This document shows positions 46,728-56,781 of a stretch of DNA of 64,000 nucleotides, in pieces (the stretch's first letter is position 1; the number at the start of each line of letters is the position of its first letter). The DNA comes from an uncultured Ectothiorhodospiraceae bacterium. Lineage in GTDB: Bacteria; Pseudomonadota; Gammaproteobacteria; UBA6429; Thiohalophilaceae. The notes below the pieces were generated by a model. That model saw nothing but the letters and a program-made list of their open reading frames with translations. It was not told the DNA's origin and did not search any database. The position numbers and the translations under genes were made by a program. Where the stretch lies: NCBI GenBank assembly GCA_947258695.1, contig CAMYJG010000015.1, positions 55,729 to 119,728 on the forward strand, in the 5' to 3' direction.

Positions 46728-49340
46728 TTATGCGACAGAGGCTTTGTTCTCAGACTTACTGAAGCTTAAGCCATCACTTGCCACGTCGACATGAATCAGA
46801 TCTCCGGCCAAGAACTTACCAGATAAAATATCCTGGGCTAAAGGATTTTCAACCTGTTGTTGAATAGCACGCTTCAAAGGTCGTGCACCATAAACCGGGT
46901 CGAATCCAGCCTCACCCAACTTATCTAACGCCGCTTCTGTTAACTCAATATCAATGCGTCTTTCTGATAAGCGTTGGCGCAGATATTCAAACTGAATTGT
47001 GGCAATAGAACGGATTTGTTCCTGACCGAGTGGATGAAATACAACCACCTCATCTATACGATTAATAAACTCGGGCCTGAAGTGTGATGAAACCGTTTCC
47101 ATTACCGCACTTTTCATAGCGCTGTAATTTTCTTCTGACGTGGTGTTATCAGAATAGCGTTCCTGAATCTGCTGTGACCCTAAATTAGATGTCATTATCA
47201 CAACACTATTTCTGAAATCTACTGTACGTCCCTGGCCATCAGTTAAACGACCATCTTCTAATACCTGTAACAAAATATTGAAAACATCGGGGTGTGCTTT
47301 TTCCACTTCGTCTAACAATATAACTGAATAAGGTTTGCGTCGCACTGCTTCGGTTAAGTAACCACCTTCTTCATAGCCCACATAACCCGGAGGTGCACCG
47401 ATTAGTCTTGCAACAGAATGTTTTTCCATAAATTCAGACATGTCGATGCGCACCATGGCATCTTCCGTATCAAATAAAAATTCTGCCAATGCTTTTGTTA
47501 GTTCTGTTTTACCCACACCGGTTGGTCCAAGGAATAAAAATGAACCATTCGGACGATTAGGATCAGACAGGCCAGCTCGTGAACGACGAATCGCATCCGC
47601 GACTGCTTGCACAGCTTCACCCTGACCGATGACCCGCTTATGTAATGCTTGTTCCATTTGCAAGAGTTTTTCACGCTCGCCTTCCAGCATTTTAGAAACC
47701 GGAATACCTGTCCACTTGGACACAACTTCTGCAATTTCTTCTTCGGTCACAGAATTCCGCAACAATGTGGTTTCTTGCATTTCAACTTGTGAAGCCATGT
47801 CCAGTTGTTTTTCTAAATCAGGAATTTTCCCATACTGGAGTTCTGACATGCGTGCCAAATCACTGGCACGCCGAGCAGTTTCTAATTCCTGTCGTGCACG
47901 ATCTAACTCTTCTTTAATATGTTGGGTACCCTGTACTGCTGCTTTTTCAGATTTCCATACTTCATCCAGCTCACTGTACTGTCTGTCTAAAGTATCAATT
48001 TCTGTCTGCAGGTTTTTCAGGCGTTCTTTTGATGCAGCATCACTTTCTTTATTTAAAGCTTCACGTTCTATTTTTAATTGAATTAACTTACGATCCATTT
48101 TGTCCATAGATTCAGGTTTAGAATCAATTTCCATACGAATACGACTCGCTGATTCATCGATTAAATCAATGGCTTTATCAGGTAATTGACGATCGGTAAT
48201 GTAACGATGTGACAAGGTTGCTGCGGCAACAATAGCTGGATCACTGATATCAACACCATGATGCACTTCATACTTTTCTTTTAAGCCTCGTAAGATTGCA
48301 ACGGTATCTTCAACCGAAGGTTCATCCACTAATACTTTTTGAAAGCGCCTTTCCAGTGCAGCATCTTTTTCAATATATTGACGATACTCGTCAAGGGTGG
48401 TTGCACCGACACAATGAAGCTCACCACGAGCTAATGCAGGTTTCAACATGTTACCGGCATCCATAGCGCCTTCAGCTTTACCCGCACCTACCATGGTATG
48501 TAATTCATCAATAAATAAAATAATTTGTCCTTCTTGTTTCGACAAATCAGTGAGGACTGCTTTTAAGCGTTCTTCAAACTCACCACGGAATTTTGCACCC
48601 GCTAATAAAGAACCCATATCAAGAGATAAAACTCGTTTACCTTTTATACCATCAGGAACTTCAGCATTAATAATACGTTGCGCTAATCCTTCGGCAATCG
48701 CAGTTTTACCAACACCGGGTTCTCCAATTAATACAGGATTATTTTTAGTTCGACGTTGTAAAACCTGGATAGTGCGACGTATTTCATCATCACGACCGAT
48801 AACCGGATCGAGTTTTCCCTGTTCCGCTCGTTCAGTTAAATCAATTGTATATTTTTCCAGCGACTGACGTTGTTCTTCTGCATTAGGATCATCGACGGAT
48901 TGTCCACCACGAACATTCTCTATAGTTTTCTCTAGTGCCTCTTTATTTGCTCCTGCTTTACGTAACAGATCGCCTAAGGTTCCCTTGTCATCAATCGCGG
49001 CTAAGACAAATAATTCACTTGATATAAATTGATCTTTTCGTTGTTGAGCGAGCTTATCAGTAAGATTTAATAAACGAGAGAGGTCGTTCGACAGGTGAAC
49101 ATCACCGGTTGCATCTGCAATTGTTGGCAGCCGGTCTAACGCTTCACCCAGTTGTGAACGTAAAACATTGACATTAACACCCGACTGCATCAATAAGTGA
49201 TTCACTGTGCCTCCCTCCTGATCGAGCAAGGCATTCATTAGATGAAGGGGTTCAATAAACTGATGATCACGACCTACCGCAAGACTCTGAGCATCGGCAA
49301 TGGCAAGTTGAAACTTACTGGTCAATTTATCCATGCGCAT
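46728..49340 (-). CDS. clpB: ClpB disaggregase
   Basis: The Hsp100 chaperone that rescues aggregated proteins with DnaK. The 870-residue protein has the N domain, AAA-1 (Walker A GEPGVGKT), the coiled-coil middle domain (about 410-530), AAA-2 (GPTGVGKT) and C-terminal domain. GAGGAT precedes the ATG at 49340. A sigma-32-like promoter lies just upstream and overlaps the end of the neighbouring gene region. Confidence 0.97.
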   Translation of the reverse strand: MRMDKLTSKFQLAIADAQSLAVGRDHQFIEPLHLMNALLDQEGGTVNHLLMQSGVNVNVLRSQLGEALDRLPTIADATGDVHLSNDLSRLLNLTDKLAQQRKDQFISSELFVLAAIDDKGTLGDLLRKAGANKEALEKTIENVRGGQSVDDPNAEEQRQSLEKYTIDLTERAEQGKLDPVIGRDDEIRRTIQVLQRRTKNNPVLIGEPGVGKTAIAEGLAQRIINAEVPDGIKGKRVLSLDMGSLLAGAKFRGEFEERLKAVLTDLSKQEGQIILFIDELHTMVGAGKAEGAMDAGNMLKPALARGELHCVGATTLDEYRQYIEKDAALERRFQKVLVDEPSVEDTVAILRGLKEKYEVHHGVDISDPAIVAAATLSHRYITDRQLPDKAIDLIDESASRIRMEIDSKPESMDKMDRKLIQLKIEREALNKESDAASKERLKNLQTEIDTLDRQYSELDEVWKSEKAAVQGTQHIKEELDRARQELETARRASDLARMSELQYGKIPDLEKQLDMASQVEMQETTLLRNSVTEEEIAEVVSKWTGIPVSKMLEGEREKLLQMEQALHKRVIGQGEAVQAVADAIRRSRAGLSDPNRPNGSFLFLGPTGVGKTELTKALAEFLFDTEDAMVRIDMSEFMEKHSVARLIGAPPGYVGYEEGGYLTEAVRRKPYSVILLDEVEKAHPDVFNILLQVLEDGRLTDGQGRTVDFRNSVVIMTSNLGSQQIQERYSDNTTSEENYSAMKSAVMETVSSHFRPEFINRIDEVVVFHPLGQEQIRSIATIQFEYLRQRLSERRIDIELTEAALDKLGEAGFDPVYGARPLKRAIQQQVENPLAQDILSGKFLAGDLIHVDVASDGLSFSKSENKASVA

Positions 49341-49382
49341 AATTTATATCCTCAAATACAGGTTTAAAAATAACTACATCAT

Positions 49383-49410
49383 AGATAGGGGCATTGTTTA
49401 TCTTTTCAAG
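49383..49410 (-). promoter_or_regulatory. Sigma-32 (heat shock)-type promoter for clpB
   Basis: Minus strand CTTGAAA, 12 bases, CCCCTATCT, close to CTTGAAA-N(11-15)-CCCCATnT. It lies 43 bases upstream of the clpB start, 3 bases beyond the preceding gene's stop. Confidence 0.7.
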
Positions 49411-49413
49411 TAT

Positions 49414-50919
49414 CTAATTATTTTTAATACTTTTTCGATACGGGTGAATCACATCCAAGGGCCAACTGACTCCAGGGGATTGTACAACACGAATATGTTC
49501 ACGGTTAAATTCCCTGGCATTTCCCAGGCCACAGGAGTGAGCTAAAGCGTTAACTTCATAATTCATCCAATGTGCATACTGTCGTACTCGTTCTGACTTT
49601 TCTGAAACCACTAAGCCACGCTGACGATATTTGCTATGTGTGGTTATTCCGGTAGGGCAAGTGTCTTTATGACATTGCATGGATTGAACACAGCCAAGAG
49701 CAAACATAAAGCCACGCGCACTGACAACAAAATCTGCTCCCGCACACAAGGCCCAGGCAACTTTTGCTGAATGCACTAATTTACCTGATGCAACAACACG
49801 TATTCGCTCTCGTAATCCATATTCACATAAAACATCAACCAGTAATGGTAATGATTCAGTAATCGGTAATCCGACATGATCAGATAATATTTGTGGTGCT
49901 GCACCTGTACCACCTTCCCCGCCATCCACCGTGATAAAATCAGGGGCATATTGAATACCGCGTTTTAATATAGCCTCACATAAATCCTTAGGAAATTTGT
50001 CGGAACCTAATACGGATTTAAAACCGACAGGTTTACCGGTAACGTCGCGTATTCGATTGAGCATATCCAGCAAATCATCGGCACTGCGTATTTCTTTATG
50101 TCGATTAGGGCTACTGGACACCTGACCTTCCGGAATCCCTCTTATTTCAGCAATCTCTGCTGTTACCTTACCGCCAGGTAAAACCCCGCCTCGTCCTGGC
50201 TTTGCTCCCTGTGATAATTTAATTTCAAATGCTTTAACATGCTTGGCAACTGAACGAAGCTTGTCATCATTTAAGTTGCCCTGCTCATCACGTACACCGT
50301 ATTTTGCTGTTCCTACCTGGTATATAAGATCACAATTACCTTCTATGTGATACGGGGAAACGCCACCTTCTCCGGTATTCATCCAGATGCCTGCGCCCCC
50401 AGCTCCCTTTGATAAAGCACGAACTGCCGCAGCTGAAATCGCTCCATAACTCATACCAGATATATTAAATATGGATTTTGCTTTAAAGGGGTATTTGCAA
50501 TCGGGTCCTATTACAACAACTGGAACATCGGTGAACTCTTCCTCAAGCATCGGGTAGGCAGCATTAACAAAAATAATTGAACCGGCTTGCCTTAAATCAT
50601 TCGTTGAACCAAAGCCTAATAAACCGCCCAGGCCTTTCGAAGTTCGATATATCCAGCCACGGGTTGCTCTATTAAAAGGCAGTTCTTCACGATCATCAGC
50701 AAACCAGTATTGCCTGAAATACTCACCCATATTTTCAAACATATAGCGAAAATGACCAATAACAGGATAATTTCTTTGTATCGCATGGCCTTTTTGTAGT
50801 AGATCATGCAAAAACAACCATACTAACCATATTATTAATATGCCTAATAAAATAAAAGCACCATCTGACCAACTCAAGTTATTCATAACATTAAGAGGCT
50901 TATTTAAATTCTCACCCAT
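49414..50919 (-). CDS. FMN-binding glutamate synthase-like membrane protein
   Basis: A 501-residue protein with one N-terminal membrane helix (about 18-40), then a TIM-barrel domain of the glutamate synthase FMN family. Visible motifs: ISGMSYGAIS, GEGG, KPGRGG, TVDGGEGGTGAAP and the cysteine-rich CVQSMQCHKDTCPTG, which may bind an iron-sulfur cluster. It lacks the glutaminase domain of GltB, so it is not a complete glutamate synthase. Its reaction is unknown. Confidence 0.88.
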   Translation of the reverse strand: MGENLNKPLNVMNNLSWSDGAFILLGILIIWLVWLFLHDLLQKGHAIQRNYPVIGHFRYMFENMGEYFRQYWFADDREELPFNRATRGWIYRTSKGLGGLLGFGSTNDLRQAGSIIFVNAAYPMLEEEFTDVPVVVIGPDCKYPFKAKSIFNISGMSYGAISAAAVRALSKGAGGAGIWMNTGEGGVSPYHIEGNCDLIYQVGTAKYGVRDEQGNLNDDKLRSVAKHVKAFEIKLSQGAKPGRGGVLPGGKVTAEIAEIRGIPEGQVSSSPNRHKEIRSADDLLDMLNRIRDVTGKPVGFKSVLGSDKFPKDLCEAILKRGIQYAPDFITVDGGEGGTGAAPQILSDHVGLPITESLPLLVDVLCEYGLRERIRVVASGKLVHSAKVAWALCAGADFVVSARGFMFALGCVQSMQCHKDTCPTGITTHSKYRQRGLVVSEKSERVRQYAHWMNYEVNALAHSCGLGNAREFNREHIRVVQSPGVSWPLDVIHPYRKSIKNN

Positions 50920-50963
50920 GGAAACATCTCCACTGCTTATTGTTTTAATTCTTGTCAGATCCT

Positions 50964-51632
50964 TTAATATTTAAGTGATAAGAATAGCGCAAGTTGAGTT
51001 AAACATTCGTCATTGTCTTTATTCACACAATCTAACTCTGGCAATACCATTAATTGACTCTTACTCGGTAGCAATAATGCTGGTACGGTATGACCTTGCA
51101 CGCGCATTCCATCTACTCTTAGAGTTGTTATCGGCACGTTAGCTAATTTCGCCAGCTTTACAATACCCGGTTTAAGTTTTATCAACGTTTGATCAGTATT
51201 GTTAATCCCGCCTTCGGGGAATAAAAGTACGACTTCACCATTATGTAATGCGGCCAGGGTACTGCGAAATGCCATTTCAGTCCGGCCAGATCGGACAACA
51301 GGAATACATCCAGCTGCCCGAAACAACCATTGCAAACCAAATCGCTGGTACTCTTCCTGCGCAATCATAAATCGAATGGGATGCTGACAGGCAGCAATTA
51401 TTAGAAAAGGATCAAGCCCGGAAAGGTGATTGCTTGCCAGTAAAGTGGGCCCCGTGTCAGAAACAGGAACAGGTTGGTAAATAAAATTATGATAATAACG
51501 GCAGTAGATTCTGATCCAGCCATCAACCACATTAAGAAAAAAACCACCCCAATCAGCGACATGATATTTATGTCCAACCAGAATAAAAACCGAAAATAAT
51601 AAACAAGCCGTTACAATTAAAGCTTCAATCAT
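50964..51632 (-). CDS. 1-acyl-glycerol-3-phosphate acyltransferase-like
   Basis: A 222-residue PlsC-type membrane acyltransferase. The catalytic NHLSGLD (HxxxxD) and the FPEGG substrate motif are present, with one N-terminal membrane helix. Several PlsC relatives exist in such genomes, so the exact acyl acceptor (phosphatidic acid synthesis or other) is not settled. It overlaps the upstream def gene by one base. Confidence 0.85.
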   Translation of the reverse strand: MIEALIVTACLLFSVFILVGHKYHVADWGGFFLNVVDGWIRIYCRYYHNFIYQPVPVSDTGPTLLASNHLSGLDPFLIIAACQHPIRFMIAQEEYQRFGLQWLFRAAGCIPVVRSGRTEMAFRSTLAALHNGEVVLLFPEGGINNTDQTLIKLKPGIVKLAKLANVPITTLRVDGMRVQGHTVPALLLPSKSQLMVLPELDCVNKDNDECLTQLALFLSLKY

Positions 51633-52147
51633 TAATTCTCGTTCTTCTTTTTTCTTTCAAACAAATCATTACGTCGGCTAACTAAGCGGTCTAAAAATAA
51701 TAAGCCATCAAGGTGATCAATTTCATGTTGCACTGCCCGTGCTTCAAAGCCTTCCATCTCGTATTGCTGCTCAACACCTTCCCTATCCAGTGCTTTTAAT
51801 CTTATATTTTCGGCCCGAATAACATTACCCGTAAAGTCCGGTACCGACATACAACCTTCCCGTCCTTTTTTCATGCCTTGCCAATCAACAATTTCAGGAT
51901 TAATTAACACAAGTCTGCCATGATGTTTTGCTTTTTTTAATCTTGGATAAGAAGATACATCAACAATGACAATTCGCAGCATCACTCCTACCTGGGTAGC
52001 AGCAATACCAACACCGCCAGGCCCGGCATCCATGGTTTCTTCCAGGTTTTGAATAAACTTAAGCAAATCATCATCAAACGTTTTTACTTCTTCTGCGACT
52101 TGCTTAAGACGCGCATCCGGATAAGTAATGATGTCCAGTACAGCCAT
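51632..52147 (-). CDS. def: Peptide deformylase
   Basis: Removes the formyl group from new proteins. The three signature motifs are GVGIAATQ, EGCMSVP (the metal cysteine, with Met instead of the usual Leu) and QHEIDHLDG. Length 171 fits. It sits with plsC and gcvR, away from the common fmt location, so it may be one of two deformylases. Confidence 0.94.
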   Translation of the reverse strand: MAVLDIITYPDARLKQVAEEVKTFDDDLLKFIQNLEETMDAGPGGVGIAATQVGVMLRIVIVDVSSYPRLKKAKHHGRLVLINPEIVDWQGMKKGREGCMSVPDFTGNVIRAENIRLKALDREGVEQQYEMEGFEARAVQHEIDHLDGLLFLDRLVSRRNDLFERKKKNEN

Positions 52148-52153
52148 GGATGT

Positions 52154-52690
52154 TTAACCAATTAAAGTATCAATTTCAGCAAGTTCAGCATCAATACCAT
52201 TTTCATCTTTTACTATCTGTAATGCGGACTGCAATGATTTAATTCCTTCAGTGGCCTGTCCTTCTATATGCATAATGTAAAGCGGCTTATCTTTATCACC
52301 AGCGACATCCGACTCCAGGTCAAGAATATTTAAACCGGCTTCAGCCAGTACTGAGGTGACTTTACTAACAATGCCGGCGCGATCTGCACCATAAACAGAA
52401 ATTCGCACATCAGGAATGAGGTGTTGATGGAGTTTTGCTTCAATCTTATCAATATGAAGATGTAAATCTAATGAGTCTGTTACTGTAACCAAAACATCAT
52501 GTAGTTCTTTTGTTCGCCCGGGAAACTCTACCATCATCATAATGCTGAAATTACCACCGAGACGCATCATGCTGGTTTCACCCAGGTTACATCCACCCTC
52601 ATATAGAGCCGCTGTTACATGTGAAACAATAGCCGGACGATCCTTACCAATTAACGTCACCATGTACCACTTATTTTTTTTATCTGTCAT
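52154..52690 (-). CDS. gcvR: GcvR-type tandem-ACT regulator
   Basis: A 178-residue protein with two ACT domains (about 8-80 and 95-170), the layout of the glycine cleavage system repressor GcvR, which acts with GcvA in E. coli. The first begins WYMVTLIGKDRPAIVSHV; the second VYGADRAGIVSKVTSVLAEAG. It has no DNA-binding domain. The name is by family resemblance; the partner regulator is not here. Confidence 0.85.
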   Translation of the reverse strand: MTDKKNKWYMVTLIGKDRPAIVSHVTAALYEGGCNLGETSMMRLGGNFSIMMMVEFPGRTKELHDVLVTVTDSLDLHLHIDKIEAKLHQHLIPDVRISVYGADRAGIVSKVTSVLAEAGLNILDLESDVAGDKDKPLYIMHIEGQATEGIKSLQSALQIVKDENGIDAELAEIDTLIG

Positions 52691-52723
52691 GGTGTTTTCT
52701 CCTAAAGGTATTAATACGAAATT

Positions 52724-53587
52724 TTAATGTAATGTTGAATGGGCCCAGTAAATAGTAATGACACCTAATGCAATAAGCGAAATTTGCTGAAAGGTTTCAC
52801 TTAACGCCGTGCGTTTATGCAGACCTGGTATCAGGTCCGCCACGGCAATATAAATAAAGCTCGATGCAGCTATGGCCAGTATATAAGGCAACGCACTTTG
52901 CATACTTTGTAAACTATAATAGGCAATAACCGCGCCTACCAGGGTCGCGGTACTGGCTAAAATATTAAATAGCAATGCCCGGCCACGCTTGTAACCACTG
53001 TTTAGCAAGATAGCAAAATCACCAATCTCCTGTGGAATTTCATGAGCGGCCACTGCCAGAGCAGTAACGATGCCCAGGTCAATATCTGTCATAAATGCGG
53101 CGGCAATCAAAACACCATCAACCAGGTTATGTACTGCATCACCAAAAAGAATCAGAATCCCGCTAGCATCATTGTTATGTTGATGATTATGACCGTCATG
53201 AGTTTCGCTCGGTGAATGCACCTCGCCTGATTGAGTATTACTGCTCGGTGAATGCACCTCGTCTGATTGAGTATTACTGCTCGGTGAATGCACCTCGTCT
53301 GATTGAGTGTTACTGCTCGGTGAATGCACCTCGCAGTGCGTCGAGTGGCAGTGACGCCATAGCACCATTTTTTCCAGTAAGAAAAAACCTAACAAGCCGA
53401 CAAGAAGGGTTAGGCCTAAATCATGCAGATCGATATTTTTATCCATATTAATAGCATGTGGTAACAATGCTAATAACGATGCACCGAGTAATGCTCCTAT
53501 CGCAAAACTTACAGTATGCGGCAGTAATTTTTGTTGGTGTTCATTTTTTATTAATAAAAAAAAGGACGCCGCCAATACACTTAGCAC
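52724..53587 (-). CDS. ZIP family metal transporter, 5'-truncated, with tandem-repeat loop
   Basis: A zinc/iron permease. Metal-ligand helices show HNLVDGVLIAAAF and AAHEIPQEIGDFAILL. Only GTG at 53587 is available as start; an in-frame stop lies 17 codons... close upstream, so the usual first half of helix 1 is missing. The sequence just upstream matches half of palindromic element R2. The cytoplasmic loop contains a 12-residue repeat (EVHSPSSNTQSD) and a His-rich end. It may be a broken or fused gene. Confidence 0.7.
   Translation of the reverse strand: MLSVLAASFFLLIKNEHQQKLLPHTVSFAIGALLGASLLALLPHAINMDKNIDLHDLGLTLLVGLLGFFLLEKMVLWRHCHSTHCEVHSPSSNTQSDEVHSPSSNTQSDEVHSPSSNTQSGEVHSPSETHDGHNHQHNNDASGILILFGDAVHNLVDGVLIAAAFMTDIDLGIVTALAVAAHEIPQEIGDFAILLNSGYKRGRALLFNILASTATLVGAVIAYYSLQSMQSALPYILAIAASSFIYIAVADLIPGLHKRTALSETFQQISLIALGVITIYWAHSTLH
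53207..53335. repeat. 36-base tandem repeat within ZIP gene
   Basis: A 36-base unit beginning GCTCGGTGAATGCACCTCG is repeated about three and a half times, with a few base changes between units. It encodes EVHSPSSNTQSD on the minus strand, in the histidine-rich loop of the ZIP transporter. Repeat number could vary between strains. Confidence 0.85.
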
Positions 53588-53589
53588 AC

Positions 53590-53625
53590 CACCGAGTATG
53601 CCTTGTTCTCAATCTTCTCACTATA
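53590..53625 (-). repeat. Half copy of palindromic element R2, copy 3
   Basis: Minus-strand GTGAGAAGATTGAGAACAAG, then GCATA, matches the left arm of R2 copy 2 (GTGAGAAGCCTGAGAACAAG, then GCATA) at all but two positions. The rest of the element is missing; ZIP coding sequence follows directly (GGTGGTGTGCTAAG). It marks the junction where the transporter's 5' end was lost. Confidence 0.7.
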
Positions 53626-53648
53626 TGTGCATATATCCTTTAGAAATT

Positions 53649-54377
53649 TTATTCTTCTTCAATCCAAATCATGCTGGCCATTCGGCCGGTCACATTGTCT
53701 CGCCGGTAAGAAAAGAATTTTTCTTCCTCGGTTAACGTGCAATGACTGCCACCATAAATTTCGGTTACACCTAGTTTATGCAATCGCAGCTTTGCTGCTT
53801 TATATATATCAAACAACCAGTGCTTTTCTGAAACAGGGTTAAATGCCTCTTTTGCTGAATCATTATCCCTAGTATAGGCATCATATACCTCTTCACCAAT
53901 TTCATAAACATCGGGACCAATAGCCGGCCCTAACCAGACTAACAAAGAAGCAGGATCGACGGATAACTTTTTTATCGTTTCTTCAATTATCCCATCACAA
54001 AGTCCACGCCAACCGGCATGAATCGCTGCAACACAACTTCCTTGCCGATCAGTCACTAAGACAGGTAAACAATCTGCGGTCATGACCGCGCAAACTATAT
54101 TTATATTGCTAGTATATGCCGCATCTGCTTTTGGAATACTCTCATTGCTAGGAAGAAATACCGCGTTGATACTATGTATCTGTTCCAGCCATTGTGGCGC
54201 ATTGGGAATATTTAACATTTCACGGTTTTGCTTTACCAAAGCAGCATCATCACCAACATGGGTCGCGAGATTAAACGAGGCATACGATCCCTGGCTGACC
54301 CCACCTTGTCGCAAAGTTGTGCCTGCTTTAATAAAATCGGGTGCCGGCCAATCGGCTGTTAACCAGTTCATTGTCAT
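53649..54377 (-). CDS. pgeF: PgeF/YfiH multicopper-type laccase-domain protein
   Basis: A 242-residue YfiH family protein, a peptidoglycan-editing and purine-metabolising enzyme. The metal-site residues are visible in MTADCLPVL and AAIHAGWRGL. It begins with ATG overlapping the rluD stop by one base, the conserved rluD-pgeF order in Gammaproteobacteria. Confidence 0.93.
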   Translation of the reverse strand: MTMNWLTADWPAPDFIKAGTTLRQGGVSQGSYASFNLATHVGDDAALVKQNREMLNIPNAPQWLEQIHSINAVFLPSNESIPKADAAYTSNINIVCAVMTADCLPVLVTDRQGSCVAAIHAGWRGLCDGIIEETIKKLSVDPASLLVWLGPAIGPDVYEIGEEVYDAYTRDNDSAKEAFNPVSEKHWLFDIYKAAKLRLHKLGVTEIYGGSHCTLTEEEKFFSYRRDNVTGRMASMIWIEEE

Positions 54378-55354
54378 TATTTTACAACGTTTTGTTCTTT
54401 ATATTTTTTAAAATCAAGCCGTAAACTATTTTGCAATGCCTGCATGTCTTGCGGCACATCCACTTCCCACTCAATAAATTCATTCGTTGCAGGATGAATT
54501 AAGCCAAGATGCCGTGCATGTAATGCCTGGCGTTTAAAATTTTTTATTGCATCAACAAACGCAGCATCACTTGCCGCAGGAATTTTAAAACGACCACCAT
54601 AAACAGGATCCCCCAGTAGAGCATGATTAATATATGCCATATGAACCCGAATTTGGTGCGTCCTGCCGGTTTCTAATTTAACAATGAGTTTAGTATGCAA
54701 ACGATACCGCTCACTAACCCGGTAATGAGTAATCGCCGGCTTACCATTTGAAACCACTGCCATTCGTTTGCGATTAACCGGGTGACGCCCAATCGGTTGA
54801 TCAATGGTCCCTCCCGCTGTGACTGAACCAGTAATAATGGCATCATATTCTCTTAGAAAAGACCGCGCCTGAAGTTGTTCGACGAGTAATTTTTGAGAAG
54901 GTAAGGTACGTGCTACCACCAACAGTCCACTGGTATCCTTGTCCAGGCGGTGCACGATGCCAGCACGAGGAATCGCTTCCAGTTCCGGCGCATAATGCAA
55001 TAATGCATTCAACATGGTGCCGGAGAAATTTCCTGCTGCTGGATGAACGACCATACCCGGGGGTTTATTTATAACCAGTAGTTGCTCATCTTCATAGACA
55101 ATATTTAAAGGGATAGCTTCGGCTTGCCAGTGATTTTCCGAAGCCAGGATCACCTTTAGCTCAACTTTCTCTCCCCCTAATACTTTATCTTTTGCACGTT
55201 TAATCTCACCATCAACCCAAATCTGACCATCTTTTAACCATGTTTGCAGACGTGAGCGAGAGTAGTCGGGGAATAACTTGGCTAAAGCCTGATCCACCCG
55301 TTCCCCAGCCCAATCATCGGGAACTACCGCTTCAAAAACATCGATATCTTCCAT
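54377..55354 (-). CDS. rluD: 23S rRNA pseudouridine synthase RluD
   Basis: Forms pseudouridines at 23S rRNA positions 1911, 1915 and 1917. A 325-residue protein with an N-terminal S4 domain (about 15-75) and the catalytic aspartate in HRLDKDTSGLL. It is coupled to pgeF by a one-base overlap and is divergent from bamD, the usual bamD/rluD/pgeF arrangement. Confidence 0.96.
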   Translation of the reverse strand: MEDIDVFEAVVPDDWAGERVDQALAKLFPDYSRSRLQTWLKDGQIWVDGEIKRAKDKVLGGEKVELKVILASENHWQAEAIPLNIVYEDEQLLVINKPPGMVVHPAAGNFSGTMLNALLHYAPELEAIPRAGIVHRLDKDTSGLLVVARTLPSQKLLVEQLQARSFLREYDAIITGSVTAGGTIDQPIGRHPVNRKRMAVVSNGKPAITHYRVSERYRLHTKLIVKLETGRTHQIRVHMAYINHALLGDPVYGGRFKIPAASDAAFVDAIKNFKRQALHARHLGLIHPATNEFIEWEVDVPQDMQALQNSLRLDFKKYKEQNVVK

Positions 55355-55498
55355 TTCAAGTTCTCAATATGTCGCCAGGCTAAACATAAATACTCATTAC
55401 CAGGCTCGACACTGTGCACTGGTCTGTAACCTGAGAGGAAATCTAAGGTATAATACAAATACTTTATTCATTATTTAAAAACCAATAGGTTAGCACGC

Positions 55499-56275
55499 AT
55501 GCGTTTTTCCAGTTTATTTAAATTATCAGCTCTCTTTTTAGCCGCATTTTTAGCTGGCTGTGCTTCATCGGGTGATATTGATGATGAGACTTACGGCCTA
55601 ACGGTTGCTGAGCTATATAAAGAGGCTAAAGCTAAGTTAACCAGCGGTGAATATGAGAGCGCAATTCAATACTACGAAAAACTGGAATCTCGCTTCCCTT
55701 ACGGTACCTATGCAGAACGCGCGCGTATCGAAGTCGCCTACGCTTATTATAAAGACTCACAACCTGAAACTGCAATCATTGCAGCAGACCGCTTTATCAA
55801 GCTGCACCCTAACCATACCAATGTTGATTATGCCTATTATCTGCGTGGCTTAGCCAGTTTCGATAATTCTGTTTCATTTTTCGACCGGGTATTTGACCAG
55901 GAACCTTCTGAACGCGATCCTAAATCTGTACGTAAAGCCTTTAAGTACTTCTCAGAACTGGCTCAACGTTTCCCTAAGAGCAGGTATTTAGCCGACTCGA
56001 TTAAGCGCATGAAAGAGCTTCGCGAAAACCTGGCCCGCTATGAAATTCATGTTGCAAGCTACTATCAACGCCGTGGCGCTTATTTAGCAGCAGCTAATCG
56101 GGCTAAATATGTGGTTGAAAACTACCAGGGAACCCGTTCAATTCCTGATGCACTGGCAGTGATGACATCATCTTACCGAAAACTGGGAATGCATGATCTT
56201 GCCAGTGATTCTTTCCGGGTACTGGAACTCAACCACCCAAAACATGAGAAAACCGCTGAGCTAAAAGCGAAATAA
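55499..56275 (+). CDS. bamD: Outer membrane assembly lipoprotein BamD
   Basis: The essential BAM-complex lipoprotein with five TPR units. The lipobox is LAGC with Cys21, and TPR sequences begin at LYKEAKAKLTSGEYESAIQYYE. Length 258 is normal. It is transcribed opposite to rluD, as is usual. Terminates at a bidirectional hairpin shared with glnB. Confidence 0.95.
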   Translation: MRFSSLFKLSALFLAAFLAGCASSGDIDDETYGLTVAELYKEAKAKLTSGEYESAIQYYEKLESRFPYGTYAERARIEVAYAYYKDSQPETAIIAADRFIKLHPNHTNVDYAYYLRGLASFDNSVSFFDRVFDQEPSERDPKSVRKAFKYFSELAQRFPKSRYLADSIKRMKELRENLARYEIHVASYYQRRGAYLAAANRAKYVVENYQGTRSIPDALAVMTSSYRKLGMHDLASDSFRVLELNHPKHEKTAELKAK

Positions 56276-56283
56276 AGCACAAA

Positions 56284-56321
56284 AAAACCGCTGCTTGCGT
56301 TAATACAATATCAGCGGTTTT
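56284..56321. terminator. Bidirectional terminator between bamD and glnB
   Basis: AAAACCGCTG (56284-56293) and CAGCGGTTTT (56312-56321) with an 18-base loop; A runs and T runs flank both sides. Confidence 0.85.
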
Positions 56322-56344
56322 ATTTGCCGGAATAAAGTTGCTAA

Positions 56345-56692
<348 letters not shown>

Positions 56693-56781
56693 TCAGCAAT
56701 AAATCTTGAAACGACACTTACTTTAACAGGAAATTCCCAACGACAATACTGTTTTGGAGAGCTCAAAGCTCAATTTGAGAA

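Noticed and set aside
53207..53335. CRISPR array
   Set aside because: The repeats are directly abutting 36-base coding units with no spacers.
53212..53451. 79-codon plus-strand frame with repeated NAPRLIEYYCSV
   Set aside because: It is the reverse-strand reading of the tandem repeat in the ZIP gene; the minus-strand frame fits a known family.
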